DNA from: Rosa chinensis
Taxonomy: Eukaryota; Streptophyta; Magnoliopsida; Rosales; Rosaceae
DNA length: 64,000 nucleotides
NCBI RefSeq assembly: GCF_002994745.2
Contig: NC_037094.1
Span: forward strand, 62,246,139 to 62,310,138
Reading direction: 5' to 3'
In this document: one piece after another, positions 33,753 to 43,755 of the stretch
Numbering within the stretch: position 1 is the stretch's first letter
Layout of the letters: each line of letters opens with the position of its first letter
Made by a program: the position numbers and the translations under genes
Notes under the pieces: generated by a model
Databases searched by the model: none
Seen by the model: the letters and a program-made list of their open reading frames with translations, nothing else
Told to the model about the DNA's origin: nothing

Positions 33753-33798
33753 CTCTTTATCGATCCAAACAAACCGACTTTCGCAGGAAATTGCAGAA

Positions 33799-33930
33799 AA
33801 GAAAACTAGGGTTTCGTAGATCGGCAAAACGATGAACAGAGAAACAGAGCAAGAGAGAAACTGAGAAGAAAACTAGGGTTTCGTAGATCGGCAAAACGAT
33901 GAACAGAGAAACAGAGCAAGAGAGAAACAG
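33799..33930. repeat. Two-unit tandem repeat, about 67-bp period
   Basis: GAAAACTAGGGTTTCGTAGA...AGAGAGAAAC occurs twice back-to-back in the leader of the small lysine-rich gene. The paralogous leader at 290-350 has a single unit, so the duplication is specific to this copy. Confidence 0.8.
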
Positions 33931-34011
33931 AGCATGAGAGAAACTGAGAATAAGATTTGTGTTATATAAAGGATATTTTAATTGGGTCGGTTGATGGTAG
34001 GATATTTTAAT

Positions 34012-34050
34012 TATAGAAGCATAGTTGCTCATTGGAAAATAATAGAAAAG
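34012..34050 (+). repeat. 39-bp exact copy of 31199-31237 at the edge of the PGI fragment
   Basis: TATAGAAGCATAGTTGCTCA and the next 19 bases are identical to 31199-31237. It sits at the junction between the lysine-rich-gene block and the PGI intron sequence, like templated filler DNA at a rearrangement breakpoint. Confidence 0.8.
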
Positions 34051-34097
34051 CATATTTTAATTGGTTCTGATGTAATATTGATTTCAATCATTTTCAG

Positions 34098-37000
34098 AGT
34101 GGGGGTACTCCTGAAACTAGAAATGGTTTACTCGAAGTACAGAAGGCCTTTCGTGAGGCTGGCCTAAATTTCGCAAAACAGGTTTTGATCTCAGGTTTTG
34201 CTTTATGCTTTGTTAAAATTCCATGCTTTGTAGTGGAAATGTAGGAGTCTGTTTGGTGTAATTAGGGCTAGAGTCTTGGTAATATATTAAGTGGTTTGTT
34301 GACTAGCTGGATGCTGATTGCTGTTCATTTACTCATTTGTATTTGACAGTGGGATGTTACCATGTTTTCAAAAAGTTTTTTATATTTTTGTTACTTTTCT
34401 AGTGCCTGATTGACCAATGTGCTTATTTTTCATGTGCATTTTACTCTAGCGGCACATTTTTTATCGTCTTATTTTAATTGTTTTATGCCGTTTATTTCTC
34501 ATGCTCTTCTGTTTCTGTGTAGGGTGTGGCTATAACTCAAGAAAATTCATTATTAGACAACACTGCTAGAATTGAGGGCTGGTTAGCTAGATTCCCAATG
34601 TTTGACTGGGTTGGTGGAAGAACATCTGAGATGTCTGCAGTTGGTCTTCTTCCAGCAGCGCTTCAGGTTGGTATTACAGAATTCCAATTGTACATGATCA
34701 TCATTCTTGTTTTTTAATTTTGTTTATTTACTTGGATGGTTATCTATATTTCATCCTTGTTTCAGGGAATTGACATTAAAGAAATGCTCGCTGGTGGAAA
34801 GTTGATGGATGAGGCTAATAGAACCACTGTGGTAAGCATGAGGTTTTTACTTCTGCTTGAACATATTGCTGAAGTTTCTGAATCATAATGTCAGAGTATC
34901 TGTTCAATTTTGATTTTGAGTTGTTATTCCTGTCAAGTACCTTTTCGTGGCACATGAGCTAGGTCATCTATGAGGGTTGGTATATTATAAATAATGGAAT
35001 AATTAATGAAACTATACCTTGTATTGCAATATATGAATCATGTCTTTGGCCCAGCTGCACCATAGCTTCATTGAAGTTTGATTAATGATATTCAGTATAT
35101 TATATGCCTTACCCTGCCTCCCTTTTTATTTCTGTTTGAAATAGTCCATTTGCACACCAGTCTAGTACTATTATATCTGTTGCCTTTAGCATCAAACCCA
35201 ATTCTTGTTGTTCTTTGCTGGTGATGTAATTAGTTTTATGTCCTAATAATAAATAATTATCAAGTCTGAGCTCCAATTTGTAGTTGAATTCCATGAGAAA
35301 AAAATTGCGAAAACTAATTGACAATAGTGGTTGTGTTGTTGTTTCTCGAGTTTACCCTGACTAAAATAAGATTGGAAGCAAAAGATATAATTTTCATTCT
35401 TTCTTCGTTCAGGTTAAGAATAATCCTGCCGCCTTGCTTGCTTTATGCTGGTATTGGGCTACTGATGGATTGGGATCCAAGGTATTGTTTGCTCAATCTA
35501 TGAATGTCTTTAAATAGCGTATTTTTCAGTGTGATTTCTTTATGGTTGGTTTTTCTTTCTGAAGATGTTCAACTGTTTCCCCTTTTGATTTTCTCAGGAT
35601 ATGGTTGTTCTTCCTTACAGGGACAGCCTATTATTATTTAGTCGGTATTTGCAGCAGTTGGTCATGGAATCTATTGGGAAAGAATTTGACCTTGATGGTA
35701 ATCGGGTATGTGTAATTTTTTCTTTTGTTTGGGGAATATTAATCATCCAGAAAACTCTTAGTTAGGTTGCCAATATCATGTATTTCTAGCATTTTGCATT
35801 ATAATTGTTTATAATGGTGATTGGGATTCTAGTGTCAAGCTTCCACCAAGTTCTATGAGTCTTTGTTACCAAACCGCTCATAATTTGTATATCTTTATGA
35901 ATCAATTTGGATCAGAGTTGTTAACTGATCAAGTAAACACGGATTGTTTTCTGAGTTGAGTTGTTCAGTCTATTTGTTCACTGGATTGCTTCAGTCCATT
36001 TTTTCTATAAGTAGTACTCTCCAATCTCCATCGTTAAGATGGTCCTGCCCTAGATTCTTCATGTGTCAAAACTTTGTAATTTATAGTTTTAGCATGGCTT
36101 GAAGCTCACCTTTTGATTTTACAGGTGAATCAAGGACTTACAGTGTACGGAAACAAAGGGAGCACGGATCAGCATGCGTGAGTTTTCAATTTGCTTTATT
36201 AGGTTTATCTATATCTTGATGTAAACCATTTCCGAGCCTGATGCACCTGCTTGTGCAGATACATCCAACAACTGAGAGATCGCGTGCACAATTTCTTTGT
36301 GACATTCATTGAAGTACTACGAGATAGGCCTCCTGGTCATGATTGGGAGCTTGAACCAGGTGTCACATGTGGTGACTATCTATTTGGAATGCTACAGGTT
36401 AGATTCATCACATTAACCAGTTAATGTTATCTGGAGAAGAGATTTTTCTGTTTCCTTGGTACTTTTCCATTTTAAAATTCCTGCCTATCTAAAATTAACT
36501 TCTTACAGGGAACACGATCGGCTCTTCATTCTAATGACCGAGAGTCGATTACGGTTTCTGTGGAAGAAGTGACACCTAGATCTGTAGGTGCTCTTATAGC
36601 ACTTTATGAGAGAGCGGTTGGGATTTATGCCTCACTTGTCAACATTAATGCTTACCATCAACCTGGTGAGTAAAACTGTTTTGACCATCCTTGGGTTTGA
36701 AATGAGAGATAAAAGGGATTTTTTTTTGTTTTTGTTTTTTTGTTCAGTGCATTATGCATTTGTATCTGATATTGTTAACTGAGTTCACCTAAAATGTCTG
36801 ACTGGTGATTTTTCTTTGATCTGTCTTTGTTAATCCTACATGTATTGTTGAAAACAGACAAGGGGAATGAGGGGACCGCTTCTAAAATGTGACATATGCT
36901 AAAGATATGACTGAGTTTGTCTTGTTTCTAACCATCACCACTTACACTCTTTTTGTTTTCAGCTGTAAAGAGCCTGTTGAGCCATTGACACTAGATGAAG

Positions 37001-37247
37001 TAGCCGATCGGTGCCACGCTGCTGAAGATGTATTACCAGTTTTTTGTTTCCAATCCTTTTTTTTTTTCTAAACCCATTTGCTAACGTACTTACCTAATTG
37101 CTTTGCTTGCTTCAGATTGAAATAATTTACAAGATCATCGCTCACATGGCGGCAAATGACAGAGCTCTTATTGCTGAAGGCAGTTGCGGTTCACCACGGA
37201 GTGTCAAAGTTTTCCTCGGCGAGTGTAATGTGGAGGCATTATATTGA
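34098..37247 (+). pseudogene. Plastid-type glucose-6-phosphate isomerase, 3'-half pseudogene (left arm)
   Basis: Exon-like segments with good splice sites are 34098-34181, 34523-34666, 34766-34831, 35413-35481, 35598-35705, 36125-36177, 36259-36397, 36509-36665, 36963-37029 and 37116-37247 (stop TGA). They encode [68 protein letters not shown] and [20 protein letters not shown]. This is the chloroplast PGI type, which interconverts glucose-6-P and fructose-6-P. The 5' half is absent, and the exon of about 79 nt expected between 36665 and 36963 (VEAGKK...LNEA in relatives) is missing. Joining the flanking exons shifts the frame to an early stop. This copy also has Arg for the conserved Gly in RDGVH and His for Tyr in SALY. 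Confidence 0.9.
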
Positions 37248-37756
37248 TTTCTTTCATCTCCAATCTCCATGTGCCATAGAAAAAATAACAGAGCAGAACA
37301 GAGAGTACATCTCCATGTGCCATAAACGAAGAGATCATCTCCATGTATTAGCAAGCATTATTTAATTTCAGCCCCATTGTATTTTTGTTAATTTCAGAAT
37401 CGAGAATCTGGTTAAATTAAGCTTGGAAATAAAATTCCAGTACGAGGCTCTGTGATTCCACCGTTGTCACAAACTACAGTTTCTAGACGTTATTGGGGAA
37501 TAAGCTGGTTTAACAGAAATATTATACAAATTAATCTTGGGGTCATAATCTTCATTCTCTGTCAACATTTTCTGGTCTGCTTGCTGCTTTCACATGGTTA
37601 TGGCTATTGGCCTTTAAGGGTTATCAAAGCTCAAAAGCTTTTATTAGCAACTAGTTCTCTGGCGCCTCCAGCATAGTATTAATAGATGATTCCTCACATT
37701 ATTTGCTCTAAAACTTTATTTAGAGCAAATAAAAAAATTACCACACCCTTGGCCAT

Positions 37757-38178
37757 ATATATTACTTTTATGTCTTTTCTTTTGAATTGATATAATTGTC
37801 TTATATGACACAAAACTTTTTTTTTTTTGAAAAAAAAAAAAAGGAAGTGAGAAACTATTTGAGAATGAAAAATTATGGGATTTTATCAACAAATAGTAGA
37901 CAATTTTTTTTTTTTTTTGTAATTTGTATACCTAAATATTGAAAACTATTTAAAATTAAAATATGTTGCAATGATAATCATGTTTCGTCATAGGGACAAT
38001 GATTGACAAAGTGGAAACAGAAATATTTAACCCACTACTTAATCATTTTATATCGTATTGATATTTTTCTAAGAGGAAACAAAAATAATATGATAATTTT
38101 TTTTTTGATATTTGTATATCATTTTTTTTTTGCCTCTGCTAATTTTTTCTTTCCTAGAATTTGGTTAATTTCTGTTTA
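37757..38178 (+). repeat. Dispersed repeat A, left-arm copy
   Basis: Direct match to 32845-33300, directly downstream of the PGI pseudogene 3' region. Its mirror copy is at about 60075-60505. Confidence 0.8.
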
Positions 38179-38250
38179 ACAAAATGTAGGTTATTTAAAG
38201 GTCCTGTCTGATATCTGCTGGAATAGAATTCTTGATTTTGAAATACAAAC
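38179..38250 (+). repeat. 72-bp direct repeat flanking the tandem array
   Basis: ACAAAATGTAGGTTATTTAA...AAATACAAAC at 38179-38250 recurs exactly at 40286-40357, and in mirror orientation at about 58140-58215 and 60003-60075. The two copies enclose the 175-bp array and the minisatellite. Confidence 0.85.
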
Positions 38251-38263
38251 TTTCTTCATAAAA

Positions 38264-39290
38264 ATTGACTTTTTATACATACAAAATTTGGAAAAACTTT
38301 CTTCATAAAAATTGTAGAGATCATCGATACGATCTCGTACATATATGGAACGCAAATATCGGAGTTCGTATGAATTAATTATGAATTTTAGAAGAAAGGA
38401 GACTTTTGAAATGAACGTTATTTAGGGGGGGGTCGTGAAAATTGACTTTTTATACATACAAAATTTGGAAAAACTTTCTTCATAAAAATTGTAGAGATCC
38501 TCGATACGATCTCGTACATATATGGAACGCAAATATCGGAGTTCGTATGAATTAATTATGAATTTTAGAAGAAAGGAGATATTCGAAACGAACGTTATTT
38601 AGGGGGGTAGTGAAAATGACTTTTTATACGTACAAAATTTGGAACAACTTTCTTCATGAAAGTTGTAGAGCTCGTTGATACAATCTTGTGCATATATGGA
38701 ACGCAAAAATCAGAGTTTGTATGAATTAATTATGAATTTTAGAAGAAAGTGGATTTTCGAAACGAATGTTATTTGGAGCGGTCGTGAAAATTGACTTTTT
38801 ATACATACAAAATTTGGAAAAACTTTCTTCATAAAAATTGTAGAGATCGTCGATACGATCTCGTACATATATGGAACGCAAATATCGAAGTTCGTATGAA
38901 TTAATTATGAATTTTAGAAGAAAGGAGATTTTCGAAACGAACGTTATTTAGGGGGGTAGTGAAAATGACTTTTTATACGTACAAAATTTGGAACAACTTT
39001 CTTCATGAAAGTTGTAGAGCTCGTTGATACAATCTTGTGCATATATGGAACGCAAAAATCAGAGTTTGTATGAATTAATTATGAATTTTAGAAGAAAATG
39101 GATTTTCGAAACGAATGTTATTTGGAGCGGTCGTGAAAATTGACTTTTTATACATACAAAATTTGGAAAAACTTTCTTCATAAAAGTTATGGAGCTCATC
39201 GATACGATCTCGTACATATATGGAACGCAAATATCGGAGTTCGTATGAATTAATTATGAATATTAGAAGAAAGGAGGGGAGAGGAGAGAA
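38264..39290 (+). repeat. About six-unit tandem array, 175-bp period, two alternating subtypes
   Basis: Each unit contains GACTTTTTATAC(A/G)TACAA, ATATGGAACGCAAA and TATGAATTAATTATGAAT(T). Unit starts lie at about 38264, 38441, 38616, 38790, 38965 and 39140. Type 1 has AACTTTCTTCATAAAAATTG and a palindromic CGATACGATCTCG-like core; type 2 has the self-complementary ACAACTTTCTTCATGAAAGT. Units 3 and 5 are type 2, so the later array is a dimer of about 350 bp. Confidence 0.9.
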
Positions 39291-39493
39291 AAATAAAAAA
39301 CAAAAAGAGGAAGGGAGGGGCAAAATAGTCATTTTGGACCAAATTGTGTGAGATTGGAAAGTCTGAGGAGTAACTTGTCGAAATTAGGATAGCAGAGACT
39401 GAACTGTCAACGCCCTAAAAGTACAGGGAGTGACCAGTAATTTCCCCCTTTGTGTTATATATATAGACAGGTCGGGTCGGTAAACTTCACGCG

Positions 39494-39695
39494 TAGGATA
39501 TATAGGATATTTTAATTAGGATATTTTAATTAGGATATGTATGATATTTTAATTAGGATATATAGGATATTTTAATTAGGATATTTTAATTAGGATATAT
39601 AGGATATTTTAATTAGGATATTTTAATTAGGATATGTAGGATATTTTAATTAGGATATGTAGGATATTTTAATTAGGATATATAGGATATTTTAA
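39494..39695 (+). repeat. Minisatellite of GATATTTTAATTAG units, left arm only
   Basis: About nine copies of 'AGGATATTTTAATTAGGATAT' in two lengths are present. The right arm has no array at the matching place (58741-58800), so it expanded after the arms separated. A nearby CATGTTA repeat (39847-39885, five units) is also single-copy in the right arm and at 640. Confidence 0.85.
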
Positions 39696-40285
39696 TCGGG
39701 TCGGTTGCCCGAAAACTCCACGCGTAAACTCCAACGGTAACAAAAGGAATAAGATATTTTAATTGGCTTAATTTTCTATAAAAACAATATGGAAATGGAA
39801 TTTTTTTTTGTTTTTTTTTTAGAAATTTCTAAAGTGCATTGTGCACATGTTACATGTTACATGTTACATGTTACATGTTACATAACATCATCTTAGTCAT
39901 TGGTGTTCCTAAGACTCTAATATTTTAACTTGGTAGCTTAGACTATAATTAATTTATAATATTTTTCAGAAAAAGTAACTTATAATATTAAATATTAGAC
40001 TGTTTATTTACTCTCAAAGTCAAAAATAAAAAAACACAGATCTATATTTAGGTTCCTCTATATTTCTGCTTACATAAGAGAAACAGAAGTATAACGAAAT
40101 AACTCTATATAACCGTGTGTGAGGAGGTTCGAGGAAATAGAACCAAACTCGATCAAGAACCATTTTTCAAAGTACTCGTCTTTTGCAGATAGGTAATTAT
40201 TCTCCTCTGTAATTACTGACATTCATCAACTCGTCACAATCCTTCTTACACTCTGCTCCTTATATGTATGCGTTCTATGGAAACT

Positions 40286-40357
40286 ACAAAATGTAGGTTA
40301 TTTAAAGGTCCTGTCTGATATCTGCTGGAATAGAATTCTTGATTTTGAAATACAAAC
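40286..40357 (+). repeat. Second copy of the 72-bp direct repeat
   Basis: Exact partner of 38179-38250, about 2.1 kb downstream in the same orientation. Confidence 0.85.
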
Positions 40358-40614
40358 ACTTGAGAATACTTATTAGACTAATCCATCAGAGAAAGAAATT
40401 CCGAACTTTTGTAACTTTAAACCGGCCATCCAATGTGCAAGTTCATGAACTTAGACAAGTTAGTACTATTATTAATTTGATTCCAAAGATTTCCTTGCCA
40501 CAACATGTCACTAATATTCGATCGATAACCTCTACAACGTCATATACAACATTATTTCAAACACAATTGTGAATCAAATTAATGAAAATTCTATTTGAAA
40601 CTATTCATTCAATT

Positions 40615-40838
40615 TTTAATTTTTTTTTGAATCATACCCTGAAAGGTAGTGATATATTCATCTCAAGCCATAATTGTCATTACATACCCTTCCGCTACCA
40701 TCAACAGACAGACAATAAGAATCATGACGTCGGCGAGGCGATGCCAGATTGCCACCAGACGAGAACGAAATTTCAGAAATCGGCCGCCGCTACAAATAGG
40801 GTTTTTCCGCTCCTAGCAGTCGAGAGCAAAAGATCTAT
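40615..40838 (-). mobile_element. Internally deleted copy of the poly(A) retroelement (left arm)
   Basis: Flanked by identical 17-bp target duplications AAACTATTCATTCAATT at 40598-40614 and 40839-40855. The uninterrupted site exists at 2370-2386. The right-arm counterpart (56988-57885) is 898 bp; this one is 224 bp, lacking about 674 bp in the middle. The poly(A) end is at 40615-40630 (T-rich), so the element is on the minus strand here. Confidence 0.85.
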
Positions 40839-41069
40839 AAACTATTCATTCAATTAGAACACAAACAAGTGGTTATAACCATAGAATGGTTTTAAAGCTA
40901 GATATTAAGAATGCATATGATCGAGTTGAATGGATTTTATACATCTTAATTCTATCTTTTCTGTTAATTTTTTTTTTCTCTAATTTGTTATTGTATTTTT
41001 TTTTGTCCAAAAAAATTGCAATTGCACCCTCACTGTCATTCTTTTGGCAAACAAAAATGAAATATAATA

Positions 41070-41931
41070 GGGTGTTTCTGTTTGAACCCAGCAAATTTCT
41101 TAGTATATCCAGCAAATAAAAAATTCTCCTATATTTTCCAACTTTGCCCTCGTTATAATACACCCAGCAAAGTTTTTCTCGTCCTCATCTAGTTTAATTT
41201 GATGCCAGTGCATACCCAAACAATCATCATTAGGTTTGCTATTAATTGTTTGCCGATGACGACCTGAAACAAAAGAAACACTGAGATTGAGGCGGTTCCT
41301 ATTGCCCTTGAAGTCTTGAACTGAAACCACCGAGGGTCTTGAACTGATCTTTCCCAGAAATCCATCAACACTCCATTTGGTGAAATTCTCTAACTGAAGT
41401 AAAAACAGTCATGTTTCATGTTGGCATGATTTCAACAGTTGAGTAAATTCCAATTAGCTTGTTGAGGGTTTTCATTGTTTTCTCTAGATGAAAGAATTCC
41501 ATGTCAAGAGGAAAATACCATTTGAGATCCGATTGATCAAAAGCGAGTAATAGTGCCCACTGCCCAGTAGCAATCAATTGCAACTATATAAGAAGGAACT
41601 CTCCATAAACATCTAGATGCAACGAAGCAAACTACGTTTCATCAAGAATCAAGTGGGCGTATGATTGCACTGCACTAAACTTTCATTAATGAGAATATGT
41701 ATGTCCATCTAGTTTTGGCCAATTGGAAGTATGGAACTATTAATCTATATTTATGGGCCAATGATAGGAGCCTCGGAGGGAGAACACAAACTGTGGTTCT
41801 TCGAAAGAATTGAAGCTATGTGGAAGTGGAATCATGATGGTGGAAGTTGGTGCTGGGTTCTATTAGGGGTAAAGTTGGAAATAAATGGTAAACAATACTA
41901 AGAAATTTGCTGGATTTATTTAGCAAGACAC
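41070..41931. mobile_element. Mutator-like non-autonomous element with 9-bp target duplication
   Basis: AATATAATA flanks it at 41061-41069 and 41932-41940, and the empty site with one AATATAATA is at 2585-2593. The ends are inverted: an 18-bp perfect core CAGCAAATTTCTTAGTAT lies at 41092 and, reversed, near 41899, with a weaker outer part beginning GGGTGTTTCTG against GTGTCTTGCT. A 9-bp duplication fits Mutator-like elements. No transposase. The giant inverted repeat ends inside this element (41554). Confidence 0.8.
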
Positions 41932-41980
41932 AATATAATATAAAGTACTTGCAAAACCTAACTCTTGCAAGGCCAGGAAA

Positions 41981-41982
<2 letters not shown>

Positions 41983-42019
<37 letters not shown>
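41983..42019. repeat. (AT)n microsatellite
   Basis: About 18 AT units, expanded relative to the paralogous AATAATATATATTTAC at 2633. Confidence 0.9.
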
Positions 42020-42024
<5 letters not shown>

Positions 42025-42104
42025 TTATTTATCTTCCAAAACACTCAAACAGTCATAAACCTATAAATTATACTCATAAGGACAAATTTGATTTAACTCA
42101 CATA

Positions 42105-43396
42105 ACAAACTCAAGATTAAAGGTACAACTTCATTCTTAGACAAAAGAATAAAATGGATACAAGGTTGAAATAATTACAGGTCTTCAGTAATTAAGAGTA
42201 GTTATATTGCATACAATAACCTAAATTCGATATTAATTTTGCCACCCAGATTCCCTATTGTCATACTTATAGCACATACACCCTATGTTAAAGTTGTTAT
42301 TTCCAACATTCTATTCTTGGAAGTTTAATATATATGCGAAAGCCAAAGGTGTATGAAACCTCACGCCATTTTTATAGAGAACGGACAAGAAGATGTAACT
42401 GTTCGTTCAATTTGAATATGTTCAATCAATTACATCCGTTTTGGATCAGTTTTATTCAATATTGTCTTTATAAGAATTTATAAAAATAAAAATATTTTAT
42501 TGAAATTTTTAATTTAAATCCAATGGAAATTGGCTTGCTTCCTATCCAATGGGCCTTCCCTTTGATTTTGTCCATTTAATATGTTTCTTATGTAAACATA
42601 TATAGAGAGAGCAGACTAGAGCCTTGTCTCCAGTGTGGGATCATCTCCCACATTTTCCAATAGGTTCTAACATGCCGCACCCGCCAGGCAGCAGAGGTTG
42701 CTCAACCAGGAACTCTGCCTGAACCATCTTGCAAAAATTTAGAGCAGCAACCTTTCAAGCACCTTCCGAGCAATAGGATGAAGAAAAGACCCTGTCCGGC
42801 CGGACACCAGACCCCGACTAGGCCATAGGCCTGCCCAGAGGGGGAGCTGCCAGACGAGACACCGAGATTGGAAACTTTAAAACTCTAGGTCTTCCGAGTT
42901 TTTTTTAGCAAAGTCGTCTATCTTCTATTTTGACATTTCATTCCTATTTGATTCCATTTTATTATAACTTTGATTAAATTTTCTTTCTAAACTTTATCCC
43001 AATACCATGTTTTGTTTTAATAGTAGAACTGAATTTTCGAATTTAACTCAAAGCCTACCGGTTCTGCTAATAAACCAAATAATCATGAGTAGTGACTGAT
43101 TCAAAATTTCAAATACCTATTTTTTGTTTTTTTTGATTGGTGCAAGATTCAAATATTTTTGAAAATATGAGATAGTAGATATTGACAAAACAGTCTCAAT
43201 GATCAAAATGGTCCAAGAGTCCACGGGGATCGGAATGAGAGTTCTAGGGACTCAATAATAAATAATTCATGTCACTGTCAAATATCCCATTCCAACTGGC
43301 AGCCTACTTCTTTTGCTTCACTAAACTCTGCATTATTGGCTTAAGTTTTAATCAGTGCACAGCTGGAAGTTGAAGAAGGCCGGGACCTTATTAGAG
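42105..43396. other. Intergenic, no gene recognised
   Basis: AT-rich sequence except for a GC-rich patch at 42620-42900 that looks like an old transposon 5' region (multiple stops in all frames). Nothing else was identified. Confidence 0.4.
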
Positions 43397-43755
43397 AATA
43401 AATACATTGAATATGACAAGTGAAAAAGAGATTAGTATTTTATTTACTAAACAAAATGAAGAAATATTTGTAGACACGATACATCACAAAAGAATTTTTG
43501 GATTTCGAAAATAAATACATTGAATATGACCAGTGAAAAAGAGATTAGTGTTTTACTTACTAAACAAAATGAAGAAATATTTTTCGACACGATACATCAC
43601 AAAAGAATTTTTGGATTTTGAGAATAAATACATTGAATATGACTGGTGAAATAGAGATTAGCGTTTACTTACTAAACAAATATGAAATTAGAGTTATAAC
43701 TAATAAATATTTTTCGACACAGAGACATTACAAAAGAACTTTTGGATTTTGACAA
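43397..43755. repeat. Three-unit tandem repeat, about 113-bp period
   Basis: AATAAATACATTGAATATGA starts units at about 43397, 43510 and 43623. Each contains GAGATTAG, TACTAAACAAA and a CACAAAAGAA(T/C)TTTTGGATTT-like end. The third unit has a small insertion. Confidence 0.85.

Larger units (their letters stand above)
34231..41554 (+). repeat. Left arm of a giant inverted repeat (at least 7.3 kb)
   Basis: The sequence from at least 34231 to 41554 matches the reverse complement of 64000-56281 through introns, exons, tandem array, and nested elements. Anchors: exon start 34523 pairs with 63731, PGI stop 37247 pairs with 61008, and a 74-codon open frame at 37452-37676 is identical to 60802-60578. 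The match stops sharply after GCGAGTAATAGT (41554). The left limit cannot be seen because the partner runs off the window. Confidence 0.95.

Noticed and set aside
37452..37676. 74-aa open frame identical in both arms (MIPPLSQTT...)
   Set aside because: Identity reflects the arm duplication. It lies in the PGI 3'-flanking region with no known domain; conservation by selection cannot be claimed.
38179..39290. CRISPR-like array
   Set aside because: Units are contiguous 175-bp repeats without unique spacers, in a plant nuclear context.
38264..39332. 85-aa minus-strand open frame over the tandem array (also at 58923-59180)
   Set aside because: Present in both arms only because the arms are duplicated; it runs through satellite-like units with no protein features.
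41907..42140. Open frame with Ile-Tyr repeats
   Set aside because: Translation of the (AT)n microsatellite.
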